A stretch of DNA of 22,720 nt from JBBKWG01 sp037968835 (GCA_037968835.1 JBBKWG010000059.1:1-22720), one strand, 5' to 3'. Positions 7,305 to 15,054 are shown, counted from the first letter of the stretch. Notes: generated by a model not told the origin, from the letters alone. Translations and numbers: made by a program.

Positions 7305-8230
7305 CCCGTGACCGCTCCCAATGCTTTGCTCGGGTGAACCGTTGTTTGGTTTCCGTCCCACATCGCCAGACCGACAACGACCCCCGAATGCAGAACAAGA
7401 CGCAAAACCAACAGGTTGCGCACGCGTCGAATTGGAAACGCGGCAAGCGCCCCAAGTGCGCAGTACGTCACCTTCGCAACAGCAACAGACAATTCACGCC
7501 ATCTGTTCTTTTGTCGGGTGGCGAGCATCATCCAGGCGTGGGTCTGACCCATGCGGAATTTACGCTGCGCGAGCCACCTGAAGGATGCTCGCGACTTTGG
7601 CACAGCTTCGATGACACCTGCGTCCCGCGCGAACGCCATGCGGGCACCGGCGGCAAAAGCAGCACCAAAGAACACGGTGTCCTCGCCACCGGTCTTGCCG
7701 AAGTCCGGATCGAATCTCAGACCCGCAACGGCAGCGCTTTCCTGGTCAATCAGAACATTGCCGCTATAGCCTGTCCGGATCTCACCTTTGATCCACACCG
7801 GTTCGGTCGAATGCAATCGGGCCTCGCGCATCCACGCCGGCGCGTCGTTGTCGTACTTAGCTTCAACCGGGCCAAAGACGATATCAGCGTCGGTCCTTGC
7901 CTGCTCGGCCAATAATTTCTCAAGCCATCCCGACGTCGCGACTTCATCATCATCAATGAATGCCAGGAATCGAGCATCTGCGGCATCGAGTGCACCGTTG
8001 CGGGCAATCGAAATGTTGGAGCCCGGGCAGTGGACATAGCGTATTCTGGTGGGTGAATCGCTCGACATGGCCTCGACTGTGTTGCGGGCGCTGGGCGTTT
8101 CGTCGTTGTCGATGACAATGATCTCACACCCGATCCCGTCTGGAACGCGCATCATCTGCATCAGAGATGACAACGTGTCAGCGACGCTCTTGCGACGGTA
8201 GGTGCAGACGCACACGGATACTTCAATCAT
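7301..8230 (-). CDS. exoM: GT2 glycosyltransferase, ExoM-like
   Basis: The 309-residue cytoplasmic GT2 enzyme starts with EVSVCVCTYRR and a CEIIVIDND strand. It has the SNISIARNGALDAADARFLAFIDDDE block (residues 71-96), with the metal-binding D93-D-D95, and a GGEDTVFF motif after DPDFGKT. This pattern is close to ExoM, which adds the fourth sugar, a beta-1,4-linked glucose, in succinoglycan assembly. The ATG at 8230 overlaps the exoA stop and its own stop overlaps the exoP start, both as ATGA, so exoA-exoM-exoP form one translationally coupled unit. The open frame extends to 8617 but only through exoA. Donor and linkage are inferred from family resemblance. Confidence 0.87.
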   Translation of the reverse strand: MIEVSVCVCTYRRKSVADTLSSLMQMMRVPDGIGCEIIVIDNDETPSARNTVEAMSSDSPTRIRYVHCPGSNISIARNGALDAADARFLAFIDDDEVATSGWLEKLLAEQARTDADIVFGPVEAKYDNDAPAWMREARLHSTEPVWIKGEIRTGYSGNVLIDQESAAVAGLRFDPDFGKTGGEDTVFFGAAFAAGARMAFARDAGVIEAVPKSRASFRWLAQRKFRMGQTHAWMMLATRQKNRWRELSVAVAKVTYCALGALAAFPIRRVRNLLVLRLVLHSGVVVGLAMWDGNQTTVHPSKALGAVTG

Positions 8231-9258
8231 GCCGATACCGCTTTCGCTGAATTCCTGGGTCTGTCGAAAATCTGGCTCCAGAAACCGACCGACCATGACA
8301 AATGCATGAGCAACGAGACGGGGCCCGACAATAAATGCAGCGGCTCGCGCCGACTTACTGCCAGCGCGATACCACCCAGAAGCGCCGCATTGACCCAGAG
8401 CAGCGTCGGAAGTGCGAGTGCCGGCAGGATGGGCGCCACCATCGCCATCAGAACCAGGGGACCGAACGCGATGACCGCACTTTGACGAAGGTTTGGGCGC
8501 GCCGAGTGTTTCAGCAGGTTCTTGGCACGGCCCCGTCCGTAGTTGAAATACTGGCGGGCCAAAGCGCCCACGTGACTGCGCGGAAAGTAGACGACATGCG
8601 TGCGGGCGCTGAGCCATATACGGTGTCCCGCTTGGACAAGCCGGTAATCGAATTCGGCATCCTCGTTATGCGAGAACGACTCGTCATAGCCCCCGATCTC
8701 ATTGAACGCATCAAGCCGGATCAAGGCGTGATGGCCGTGATAGACATATCTTCCCGTTCCCTGCTTTCGATGGCTGGAGCCGCCATTGCCTATCCTCGAA
8801 TTCTGGGCCGACGAATTGATCCGTTGCAGCAACGTTTCCCCCTCGGCAACCATCCCGACCGCGACCGCAGCGGCCCCCGTTTCGGCGGCGTCGCGCGCAA
8901 GTGCGGAAATGAACCCCTTGGGGTAATCACAGTGGGCGTCCGCGCGGATTACATGGGAGTGACCGTCTCCGAAGCGCCGGACAGCGGCGTTGATTCCGGG
9001 CGACTGCAACCGAGCCGGGTTCTTGAGAAAAGCGACATCGGAAAATTCCTCGGCCAGACCAGCGGCGACCACGGCGGTTCCGTCGGTACTGCCGCCGTCG
9101 ACAATCACGACGCTTCCACCGCAATCCTCCAGATCCAGGCGCATTTGCGAGACAACGCGAGCTATGTGCGCGGCTTCGTTAAGGCAGGGAATGACAACAA
9201 GTGGCGAAAAACGGGCAAAGCCAGATTCTGACTGCAATGAATTATCTCTCGTGCGCAA
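8227..9258 (-). CDS. exoA: GT2 glycosyltransferase, ExoA-like, membrane-anchored
   Basis: This GT2 enzyme (343 residues from the TTG at 9258) has PLVVIPCLNE (19-28), VVIVDGGSTDGT (50-61), VIRADAHCDYP (103-113) with the DAH metal site, and SHNEDAEFDYRL. C-terminal hydrophobic segments then anchor it to the inner membrane. The ADAHCDYP block is typical of ExoA, which adds the first beta-1,3-linked glucose to the galactose-primed lipid in succinoglycan synthesis. No ATG is available. TTG at 9258 gives the longest frame. TTG at 9237 is preceded by GAGAG about 8 bases upstream and may be the true start, giving a protein 7 residues shorter. It is the first gene of the exoA-exoM-exoP operon and overlaps exoM by 4 bases. 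Confidence 0.87.
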   Translation of the reverse strand: MRTRDNSLQSESGFARFSPLVVIPCLNEAAHIARVVSQMRLDLEDCGGSVVIVDGGSTDGTAVVAAGLAEEFSDVAFLKNPARLQSPGINAAVRRFGDGHSHVIRADAHCDYPKGFISALARDAAETGAAAVAVGMVAEGETLLQRINSSAQNSRIGNGGSSHRKQGTGRYVYHGHHALIRLDAFNEIGGYDESFSHNEDAEFDYRLVQAGHRIWLSARTHVVYFPRSHVGALARQYFNYGRGRAKNLLKHSARPNLRQSAVIAFGPLVLMAMVAPILPALALPTLLWVNAALLGGIALAVSRREPLHLLSGPVSLLMHLSWSVGFWSQIFDRPRNSAKAVSA

Positions 9259-9454
9259 CCGGACCTGATCTGCAACGCAGCGTCGAAACCGGAGTTACGC
9301 CCCTACCCGCGACAAAGGTTAAACCACTGGCACTGCGAGACAATGGGATAATTCAGCATATCTTCGATGTAAGCGGCAATCTGCCGTGTAGCTTTTGCCA
9401 GAATTCATCGCACGCGCAGTCGGCGTCACGACCGAAAAGCACTCCTGTGACGGT
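9259..9454. other. Intergenic region before exoA and after the ABC operon
   Basis: Both neighbours read leftward, so this region should carry the exoA promoter and the end of the transporter transcript. It contains a 13-base dyad, CGGCA-ATC-TGCCG (9374-9386), about 115 bases before exoA. A second weak dyad, CGTCAC...GTGACG (9424-9429 and 9447-9452), lies just after the permease stop. Neither dyad has a T-run on the reverse strand, so no Rho-independent terminator is called. Confidence 0.45.
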
Positions 9455-10144
9455 TCACTCCAAGTCTATCCCGAGCGTGCCGAAACGGGTTTCAGCCCAT
9501 TTCGAAAAGCGCAGGACAGGGTAGCAATAGAGGAAATAGAAGACGGCGATCAGGCTGTAGATGAACATGATGTCGCCCGGCATTCGCATGATCGCCACTT
9601 CCCCCTGGCGGGTCAGTTCGGCGATGCCTATCACCGAAAGCACCGCAGTGCTTTTGATCACGATGACATAGACGCTGGCCATAGGCGGGATCGTCATTTT
9701 CAAGGCTTGAGGCAGCACTATATATCGGTAGGACTGCGCCTTGGTCATCCCTGTCGAACGGGCCGCTTCGCTTTGTCCGCTAGGCACAGCGAAAATGGCC
9801 GACGCGACGATTTCAGTCACGTAACTCGATGTGTAAAGCGACAGCGAAACCACCGCGGCGGTAAAGCTGTCGAAATTCAGCCACTCGATGTCGAATGACG
9901 GAAACACGAAGTAAATGATGTAGAGTTGAACCAGATACGGCGATCCGCGCAGAATATGCAGATACGTGTTGATCAGTTTTTCCAAGCTGTAGATTTGAAG
10001 CGTCTTGAGAACGCCCAGCACAAATCCCAAAGTCGAGCCGAAAAAAATTGCGATTATCGAAATCTTGAACGTGATCCACAGGCCCTGAAGCATGAAGGGC
10101 GAGAGTTGGTCGATTATACCCCACTTGTGTGCAAACCATTCCAT
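9455..10144 (-). CDS. Polar amino acid ABC transporter permease (second permease)
   Basis: The 229-residue inner-membrane permease is of the HisM/GlnP (PAAT) class. It has about five helices, a family N-terminal QGLWITFKIS segment, and LRGSPYLVQLYIIYF after the second helix. The cytoplasmic EAA loop, EAARSTGMTKAQSYRYIVLPQA, docks the ATPase. It would form a heterodimeric channel with the permease encoded just upstream. The ATG at 10144 has an AGGA ribosome binding site 7 bases before it and lies 9 bases after the preceding stop. It is the last gene of the epimerase-transporter operon. Confidence 0.93.
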   Translation of the reverse strand: MEWFAHKWGIIDQLSPFMLQGLWITFKISIIAIFFGSTLGFVLGVLKTLQIYSLEKLINTYLHILRGSPYLVQLYIIYFVFPSFDIEWLNFDSFTAAVVSLSLYTSSYVTEIVASAIFAVPSGQSEAARSTGMTKAQSYRYIVLPQALKMTIPPMASVYVIVIKSTAVLSVIGIAELTRQGEVAIMRMPGDIMFIYSLIAVFYFLYCYPVLRFSKWAETRFGTLGIDLE

Positions 10145-10153
10145 GCGAATTTC

Positions 10154-10846
10154 CTAATTTGCCTGCCAGGCGGAGCCGCCCAGTTTTCGTTGCACCATGC
10201 CGGAAATCACAAGCATCATGGCGTATATCGCCAGGTAGCAGACGGCGGTCGTTACATAGCTTTCCGTGGCGATCACCGTTTCCGAGAACATCCGCAACCC
10301 GGCCCCCATAAGCTCGAACACGGCGATGATGCTCAGAAGCGACGTGTCCTTGATCAGGACCGCCGTCTGACCAAGCAACGGCGGCACGACGTTCGCAATC
10401 GCCTGAGGCAGAACGACGTTCGTCATGGTCTGCTTGCGGGACATGCCGACCGACAGAGCACCTTCGATCTGGCCGCGATCGACGGATTCAAGACCGGCCC
10501 GGATGATTTCGCCCATGTATGGCGTGGTGTGAATGGTCAGCGCGATGATGCCGGTTTGTGTTTCATCCAGAAAGTTTCCAAACGGAAGGATGGATGGCAA
10601 ACCATAGTAGATCAGGTAGATCTGGATCAGGAGCGGGGTCGAGCGTATCGCCTGGATATAAACCGCCACAGGTCGCCAGATCAGCGGATTACTTGATCTG
10701 CGCGCCAGAGCTATGAAGATCCCGAAGATCAGCGACAACACCAGACAAATCGCCGAAATGAGGATTGTATTGGTAATGCCCTGCGCGAAGACCTCCCAAT
10801 ATTGGAAAACGATCCGGAAGTTAAAGATACTTTGAAGCCAATCCAT
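10154..10846 (-). CDS. Polar amino acid ABC transporter permease (first permease)
   Basis: This 230-residue permease of the same PAAT class has an N-terminal QGITNTILIS segment, IRSTPLLIQIYLIYYGLP, and the EAA loop EGALSVGMSRKQTMTNVVLPQA. The sequence diverges from its partner at 9455-10144, as expected for a heterodimer such as HisQ/HisM. It lies 86 bases after the binding-protein gene, a gap that contains a strong hairpin (10899-10922). That hairpin may set permease expression below that of the binding protein. Confidence 0.93.
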   Translation of the reverse strand: MDWLQSIFNFRIVFQYWEVFAQGITNTILISAICLVLSLIFGIFIALARRSSNPLIWRPVAVYIQAIRSTPLLIQIYLIYYGLPSILPFGNFLDETQTGIIALTIHTTPYMGEIIRAGLESVDRGQIEGALSVGMSRKQTMTNVVLPQAIANVVPPLLGQTAVLIKDTSLLSIIAVFELMGAGLRMFSETVIATESYVTTAVCYLAIYAMMLVISGMVQRKLGGSAWQAN

Positions 10847-10898
10847 TAACTCATCCGGTTTGAAGCGTATTGAATATCTGCGATTTTTCGGCCCGCAT

Positions 10899-10922
10899 CA
10901 CGGCGGCGCGAACGCCGCCGTG
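10899..10922 (-). promoter_or_regulatory. Perfect 10-bp hairpin between binding-protein and permease genes
   Basis: Arms CACGGCGGCG (10899-10908) and CGCCGCCGTG (10913-10922) are perfectly complementary around a 4-base loop, which reads TTCG in the transcribed strand. It lies 10 bases after the binding-protein stop. No T-run follows on the transcribed strand, so it is more likely an mRNA-stabilising or attenuating element than a full terminator. Such hairpins after periplasmic binding-protein genes are known to raise their relative expression. Confidence 0.6.
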
Positions 10923-10932
10923 GGTTCTTATC

Positions 10933-11733
10933 TTACTTGTGATCCGCTTCCCAATTGGTTGTGTTCCACCAGTACTCCAGCTTTTCGTCCAGACGCCCGT
11001 CCGCGCGAATGAGGCCCATGTAGTTGTCCAGCGCCAACAGCAGATGAAGCGAGTCCGGGCGGACCGCAAAACCAAGCGGTTCACGGCTGATGTCGCCTTC
11101 AAGAACGACGAGGTTGTCAATCGACGACATGAAGCCCGCAATCGTCGCCTTGTCGGACACACCGGCGTTGATACGGCCGGAAGTCAGGGCCTGAACCGTC
11201 TGCGCGGTGCCGCCGGCGAACTCTTTCAGTTCGGCGTTCGAGATCTTCTGGCGCGCGATGTCAGCCCATGAGGAAGCCTGAGTAGCCCCGACAGAGATGC
11301 CTGCAACATCGAGGTCCTTCCAGGATGTATAGCCGGAATCCTTCAGCGCGAACGCAATGGTTTCCGAGAAGAAAACAGGCTCGGTAAAGACGACTTGCAT
11401 GCTTCGCTTGGCAGTCGGGGTCATATCCGCCGCAATAAAATCGGCCTTTCCGGAAAGCAGCGAGGGAATAAGGCCCTTCCAGTCATAATCCTGAACGATC
11501 AGCTCGACTTCCATGTCGTCGGCCATCATCTGGGCAAGCTCAATGGCAAGGCCGGTTCGCTTGCCGTCCCTGTTGATAAAGCTGACGGGCGGGCCCTGCG
11601 TCTGGACCGCAATGGTCATCTGCCCGGTTCGCACGATCTTCTCCATCGTGGATTCGGCAAACGATGCCGTCGCCATCAGCGCCAGCCAGGTTCCGCTGAC
11701 CGCCGCTATCGTAAGTTTGGTGAATTTTCTCAT
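10933..11733 (-). CDS. Periplasmic amino acid-binding protein of ABC transporter
   Basis: This 266-residue family 3 solute-binding protein (SBP_bac_3) has a signal peptide at residues 1-26 (MRKFTKL, hydrophobic core, ATASFA cleavage site). The mature protein shows the usual GQMTIAVQTQGPPVSFINRDGKRTGLAIELAQMMADDM lobe-1 pattern, DWKGLIPSLLSGKADFIAADMTPTAKR, and GISVGATQASSW in lobe 2. It delivers the ligand to the two permeases. Ligand cannot be fixed by eye; the GPPVSF stretch replaces the common YPPF/EPPF. The ATG at 11733 is preferred over a GTG at 11745 because GGAGAG lies just before it. It follows the ATPase gene by 41 bases. Confidence 0.92.
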   Translation of the reverse strand: MRKFTKLTIAAVSGTWLALMATASFAESTMEKIVRTGQMTIAVQTQGPPVSFINRDGKRTGLAIELAQMMADDMEVELIVQDYDWKGLIPSLLSGKADFIAADMTPTAKRSMQVVFTEPVFFSETIAFALKDSGYTSWKDLDVAGISVGATQASSWADIARQKISNAELKEFAGGTAQTVQALTSGRINAGVSDKATIAGFMSSIDNLVVLEGDISREPLGFAVRPDSLHLLLALDNYMGLIRADGRLDEKLEYWWNTTNWEADHK

Positions 11734-11774
11734 TTTTCTCTCCACTGTTGGTAAATTATTGTTGTTTCGACGCG

Positions 11775-12527
11775 TTACAGGATCTGTCGCAGGAAATCCT
11801 GGGCTCGTTCGGATTTTGGGTTGTCGAAAAACCCGTCGGGAGTGTTTTCTTCGATGATGGCCCCGTCATCCATAAAGATCACGCGGTCTGCGGCTTCGCG
11901 CGCGAAACCCATTTCATGGGTCACGACAGCCATTGTCATCCCCTCCGCCGCAAGGCCCCGCATGAGTTCCAGGACCCCGCCGACAGTTTCGGGGTCAAGC
12001 GCGGAAGTGGCTTCGTCGAACAGCATGACTTTCGGCTTCATCGCGAGCGAGCGTGCAATCGCCACCCGCTGCTGCTGACCGCCCGACAACATCGACGGAT
12101 AGTTGCCGCCGAGGTTCGGAATGCCAACCTTGTTGAGAAGATCGTTGGCAATTGATTCCGCTTCGGTGCGGCTGCGTTTCAGCACAACTGTCTGCGGCAA
12201 CACTATGTTTTCCAACGCAGTCTTGTGCTGGTACAAATTGAAATGCTGAAAGACCATACCGACTTGCGAGCGCAGGAGGTTCAGGTTGGTTTTCTTGTCG
12301 GTCACGCTGACACCGTCGATGATGATCGTGCCGCTGTCGATTTGCTGAAGTCCGTTCAAAGACCGCAGAAGCGTTGATTTTCCAGATCCCGACGGACCAA
12401 TGATCACGACGACCTCGCCGCGATCTATGTGGTTGGTCACGTTGTCTAATGCGCGAACCGGTTCCGGGCGGGATTTGACATGGTATGTCTTGCACACCTT
12501 GTCGATGCTTATCATGACGTCGCTCAT
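11775..12527 (-). CDS. Polar amino acid ABC transporter ATPase
   Basis: The 250-residue ATPase is of the GlnQ/HisP type and powers uptake through the two downstream permeases. Walker A GPSGSGKST (44-52), Q-loop Gln94, signature LSGGQ (147-151), Walker B VMLFDE (167-172) and the switch His in VTHEMGFA are all intact. The ATG at 12527 overlaps the epimerase stop (ATGA), so its translation is coupled to the epimerase. The open frame continues upstream to 12719, but only in the antisense-free overlap with the epimerase coding region and without family similarity. Confidence 0.95.
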   Translation of the reverse strand: MSDVMISIDKVCKTYHVKSRPEPVRALDNVTNHIDRGEVVVIIGPSGSGKSTLLRSLNGLQQIDSGTIIIDGVSVTDKKTNLNLLRSQVGMVFQHFNLYQHKTALENIVLPQTVVLKRSRTEAESIANDLLNKVGIPNLGGNYPSMLSGGQQQRVAIARSLAMKPKVMLFDEATSALDPETVGGVLELMRGLAAEGMTMAVVTHEMGFAREAADRVIFMDDGAIIEENTPDGFFDNPKSERAQDFLRQIL

Positions 12528-13471
12528 GCCAATTTCCGTTCTGGTTCTGGAAGCGTTCCGCTGAAACAGAATTCCACCGGGCCGGTCATTACGGCGGAAT
12601 TGTCGCTGCGGATCTCTATCTCGACCGATCCCGCGGCCATCTCGACCGTGACGCGATTTCCTTTGATCAGTCCGCGCAATTGTGCGGCCCGGACAGCGAC
12701 GCAAGCGCCACTGCCACACGCGGTGGTCAAAATCCCCGGGCGCTCATAAACCGTCGAACGGATGAGATCGTCGCGCACAACCTGTGCCGCGCCGACGTTG
12801 ATCTGGTTCGGGAAAAGTGAATCGTTCTGGATTATGGGAGCTACCGACGTCATGTCGACTGCGTCCAGGTCCTCGACGAAATAAACCACGTGCGGGTTGC
12901 CGATATTCAGCGCGACTCCGTCGGACAGCGGGCCGTTCCCGACCTCCAGATGTAATGTGTCCGCTGGCCGGGCCAGTGGAATGCTGTCCCACCCGGTCGT
13001 GATCTTCCCCATCTCGACGCTCACCATCTTGTGGCCCACGCGGTGACAACGAAGCGGACCGACTACCGTCTCCAGAATTATGTCGTCCCGACCGGTTTCC
13101 TCCAGCATTAACCAGGCAAAACATCGCGTGGCATTTCCACAAGCCTCGGCGTCTTTTCCATCAATGTTGATGATCCGCATGAATGCATAGGCACCCGCTT
13201 GCTTGCCTGACTTGGTCGGTGGCTGAATAATCAAAAGCTGATCAGCCCCGACGCCGGTTCCATGGTTGCAGATCCGAACGGATTCATGGCGATCGGGAGT
13301 GAAATCTGCCTCGCGTCCATCCACGATCACGAAGTGATTTTCCAGCCCCTGCATCTTGATGAATGGCCGCCCCGGTGCGGGAGCAAGCTCGATCCAGCTT
13401 CTAATCGACAGAATCTCCGTCCCCTGTGTGATCTGCTTGGCGAACAATATGGTCCATTTCTTCGGACACAA
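12524..13471 (-). CDS. DapF-family epimerase/racemase linked to ABC transporter
   Basis: This cofactor-independent two-cysteine epimerase of the DapF fold inverts the alpha carbon of an amino acid. Both catalytic cysteines are present: C111 in ACGNATRC and C252 in TTACGSGA. Other DapF residues are kept: the Asn in GLENHF, GADQLL, GNPH, Asn in QINVG, and Glu243-Arg244. Two conserved places differ: NxDGS reads NIDGK (Lys106), and the ERGAG stretch reads ERPGI. The gene heads an amino acid transporter operon rather than a lysine/peptidoglycan operon, which with these changes suggests a substrate other than LL-diaminopimelate. The start is uncertain: TTG at 13471, TTG at 13447, or a non-standard CTG/ATT (13411/13405) just after a GGGGACGGAG ribosome-binding sequence. 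The domain begins near residue 30. Confidence 0.85.
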   Translation of the reverse strand: MCPKKWTILFAKQITQGTEILSIRSWIELAPAPGRPFIKMQGLENHFVIVDGREADFTPDRHESVRICNHGTGVGADQLLIIQPPTKSGKQAGAYAFMRIINIDGKDAEACGNATRCFAWLMLEETGRDDIILETVVGPLRCHRVGHKMVSVEMGKITTGWDSIPLARPADTLHLEVGNGPLSDGVALNIGNPHVVYFVEDLDAVDMTSVAPIIQNDSLFPNQINVGAAQVVRDDLIRSTVYERPGILTTACGSGACVAVRAAQLRGLIKGNRVTVEMAAGSVEIEIRSDNSAVMTGPVEFCFSGTLPEPERKLA

Positions 13472-13823
13472 TGCAAATCAAGCGTGGATGCGACTCGTTT
13501 GGCGGTCACTTCCTCAGAATTCCTCGCAGCTTGTTCGCATTTGGTAACGTGCAGCATACACAGCACGCCTGAAATCTCTAACGATTTCGGAGAAGTTGAT
13601 AACATAGGTGGTGCCAGACCAGTTGGACCGACCGCGCTGGAGGGTCCGCAGACCACCTTCTTCCCCTGGCATCCGGCGCAGCGACGAAACAGCCCTGCCC
13701 GCCTCGCGCCAAAACCTTCTGACAAACAAACGCTATTTCGTGTAGTCGTTCCCTCGACTTGTCCGCGATTGCCGACATAGTGCCCTAGATGTACGAGCAA
13801 CCGTCAAAAAATGCCGAGGCAAA
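13472..13823. other. Divergent intergenic region, epimerase operon / polyprenyl-phosphate sugar synthase
   Basis: About 350 bases lie between divergent genes. Two dyads stand out. GAAATC-6-GATTTC (13571-13576 and 13583-13588) and TGGT-5-ACCA (13609-13621) both lie upstream of the epimerase operon. The second resembles half-sites used by FadR-type GntR regulators. A weak -35/-10 pair reading leftward (TTAGAG, 17 bases, TATGCT) overlaps this area. On the rightward side a GAGG ribosome binding site precedes the GTG at 13824. Open frames in this stretch on both strands have no protein-like character. Confidence 0.45.
13609..13621. promoter_or_regulatory. Candidate operator, TGGT-N5-ACCA dyad
   Basis: The perfect 4-base half-sites TGGT and ACCA are separated by 5 bases. 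FadR-subfamily GntR regulators often bind TGGT/ACCA dyads, though usually with a shorter spacer. Position upstream of the epimerase-transporter operon is consistent with a repressor site, but no regulator gene is in the window. Confidence 0.25.
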
Positions 13824-15053
13824 GTGACAGCAGAAAAATCACCTCTGACGACTGATCTCGACGTTTCCATCGTCATGCCCTGCCTGAACGAAAGCACCAC
13901 AATCGGGCAATGCGTGGACATCGCTATGCAGGCGCTGAATTCGCTTCAAGACGAGCATGGGATGACTGGAGAAGTCATCGTTGCCGACAACGGCAGCAGC
14001 GACGGCAGCCAGGACATCGCCCGCGCGAAGGGCGCGCGCGTCGTCGATGTTCATGAAAAAGGCTATGGTGCCGCGTTGCGTGGTGGCATGTCCGAGGCGC
14101 GCGGACGGTATCTTGTCATGGGCGACAGCGATATGTCCTACGACTTTCGCCAGGCCGTCCCGATGATCGAGAAACTTCACGCCGGGGCCGAACTGTGCAT
14201 GGGCAATCGCTTTGCGGGCGAAATCAAGCCCGGCGCGATGCCTTGGAAGAACCGCTATATCGGCAACCCGGTGCTTTCGACGATGTTGCGGGTCCTGTTC
14301 CGCACCCCCATCGGCGACAGTCACTGCGGCCTGCGTGCCATTCGCCGAGATGCCTATGAAAGCCTTGGACTGACAGCGACGGGCATGGAATTCGCGTCGG
14401 AAATGGTGCTGAAATCCGCCCTCAAGAACCTGAGCGTTGTCGAAGTGCCGGTGACGCTTTCGCCCGACGGCCGCGATCGCCCGCCACACCTCAACCCATT
14501 TCGGGATGGCTTTCGACATTTGTTCTATATGCTGATGCTGAGCCCTACATGGCTGTTCTTTGCCCCTAGTGCCCTGCTTTTCACCTTCGGCATCGTCGTC
14601 CTGGGGCTTCTCATCGCACGACCCGACGCCGAAATGGTGCGGATCGGCGGCTTTGGCCTTGGCAACCATTGGGCAGTCGTCGCCTCCACCGCGATCATCA
14701 TCGCGGCACAGACATTCATTGCTGGATTTATCGCGCTGATCGTGGGCGTGCGCGAACGCTACCTGTCACCCTCGTCGAAGGTGAAACGGATGATCCGCGC
14801 CTCGACCCTCTCCGGATGGCTGATGGCTGGGCTTGTCGTCTTTGCATTCGGGTTTGTCTGGGCGACGATTATCGCGGCCGGGTGGCTATCGTCGGGCTTC
14901 GGCGAACTGAATGAAATGCGAAATTTCATCGCTGCATTCACCGCAATGGTGGTTGGTAGTCAGATCGCGTTCGGCGGCTTTCTCTTGTCCATCGTGTCAG
15001 GCAACAAGCTTAAACACCGCGCTGTCCTGTCGCCCAATTTTACCGAGAATTAA
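13824..15053 (+). CDS. Membrane-anchored GT2, polyprenyl-phosphate sugar synthase-like (DPM1/GtrB type)
   Basis: The 409-residue protein has an N-terminal GT2 domain with VSIVMPCLNE (14-23), EVIVADNGSSDGS (50-62), KGYGAALRGG (79-88) and the D101-S-D103 metal site. After it come the family blocks GDSHCGLRAIRRDAY and RPPHLNPFRDGFRH. Four C-terminal membrane helices follow. This architecture belongs to enzymes that move a sugar from a nucleotide donor to polyprenyl phosphate (DPM1, dolichyl-P-glucose synthase, GtrB). The product would serve a periplasmic-facing GT-C transferase, and one is encoded convergently with a 1-base gap between stops (15055-16749). The GTG at 13824 has GAGG 4 bases upstream. 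Sugar identity is unknown. Confidence 0.85.
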   Translation: MTAEKSPLTTDLDVSIVMPCLNESTTIGQCVDIAMQALNSLQDEHGMTGEVIVADNGSSDGSQDIARAKGARVVDVHEKGYGAALRGGMSEARGRYLVMGDSDMSYDFRQAVPMIEKLHAGAELCMGNRFAGEIKPGAMPWKNRYIGNPVLSTMLRVLFRTPIGDSHCGLRAIRRDAYESLGLTATGMEFASEMVLKSALKNLSVVEVPVTLSPDGRDRPPHLNPFRDGFRHLFYMLMLSPTWLFFAPSALLFTFGIVVLGLLIARPDAEMVRIGGFGLGNHWAVVASTAIIIAAQTFIAGFIALIVGVRERYLSPSSKVKRMIRASTLSGWLMAGLVVFAFGFVWATIIAAGWLSSGFGELNEMRNFIAAFTAMVVGSQIAFGGFLLSIVSGNKLKHRAVLSPNFTEN

Positions 15054-15054
15054 C

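Noticed and set aside
8335..9231. Plus-strand frame of 298 codons
   Set aside because: It is the antisense shadow of the ExoA-like gene, which carries all the GT2 motifs.
9424..9452. Possible terminator after the ABC transporter operon
   Set aside because: The stem is only 6 bp with a 17-base loop and no T-run on the transcribed strand.
10899..10922. Rho-independent terminator
   Set aside because: The stem is strong, but A residues rather than T residues follow on the transcribed strand, so it is kept only as a hairpin element.
13262..13780. Plus-strand frame of 172 codons over the epimerase start and intergenic region
   Set aside because: It overlaps the epimerase N-terminus on the opposite strand and has no recognisable domain.
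13839..14669. Minus-strand frame of 276 codons
   Set aside because: It is antisense to the polyprenyl-phosphate sugar synthase; His/Ala-rich composition is typical of a shadow frame in GC-rich DNA.
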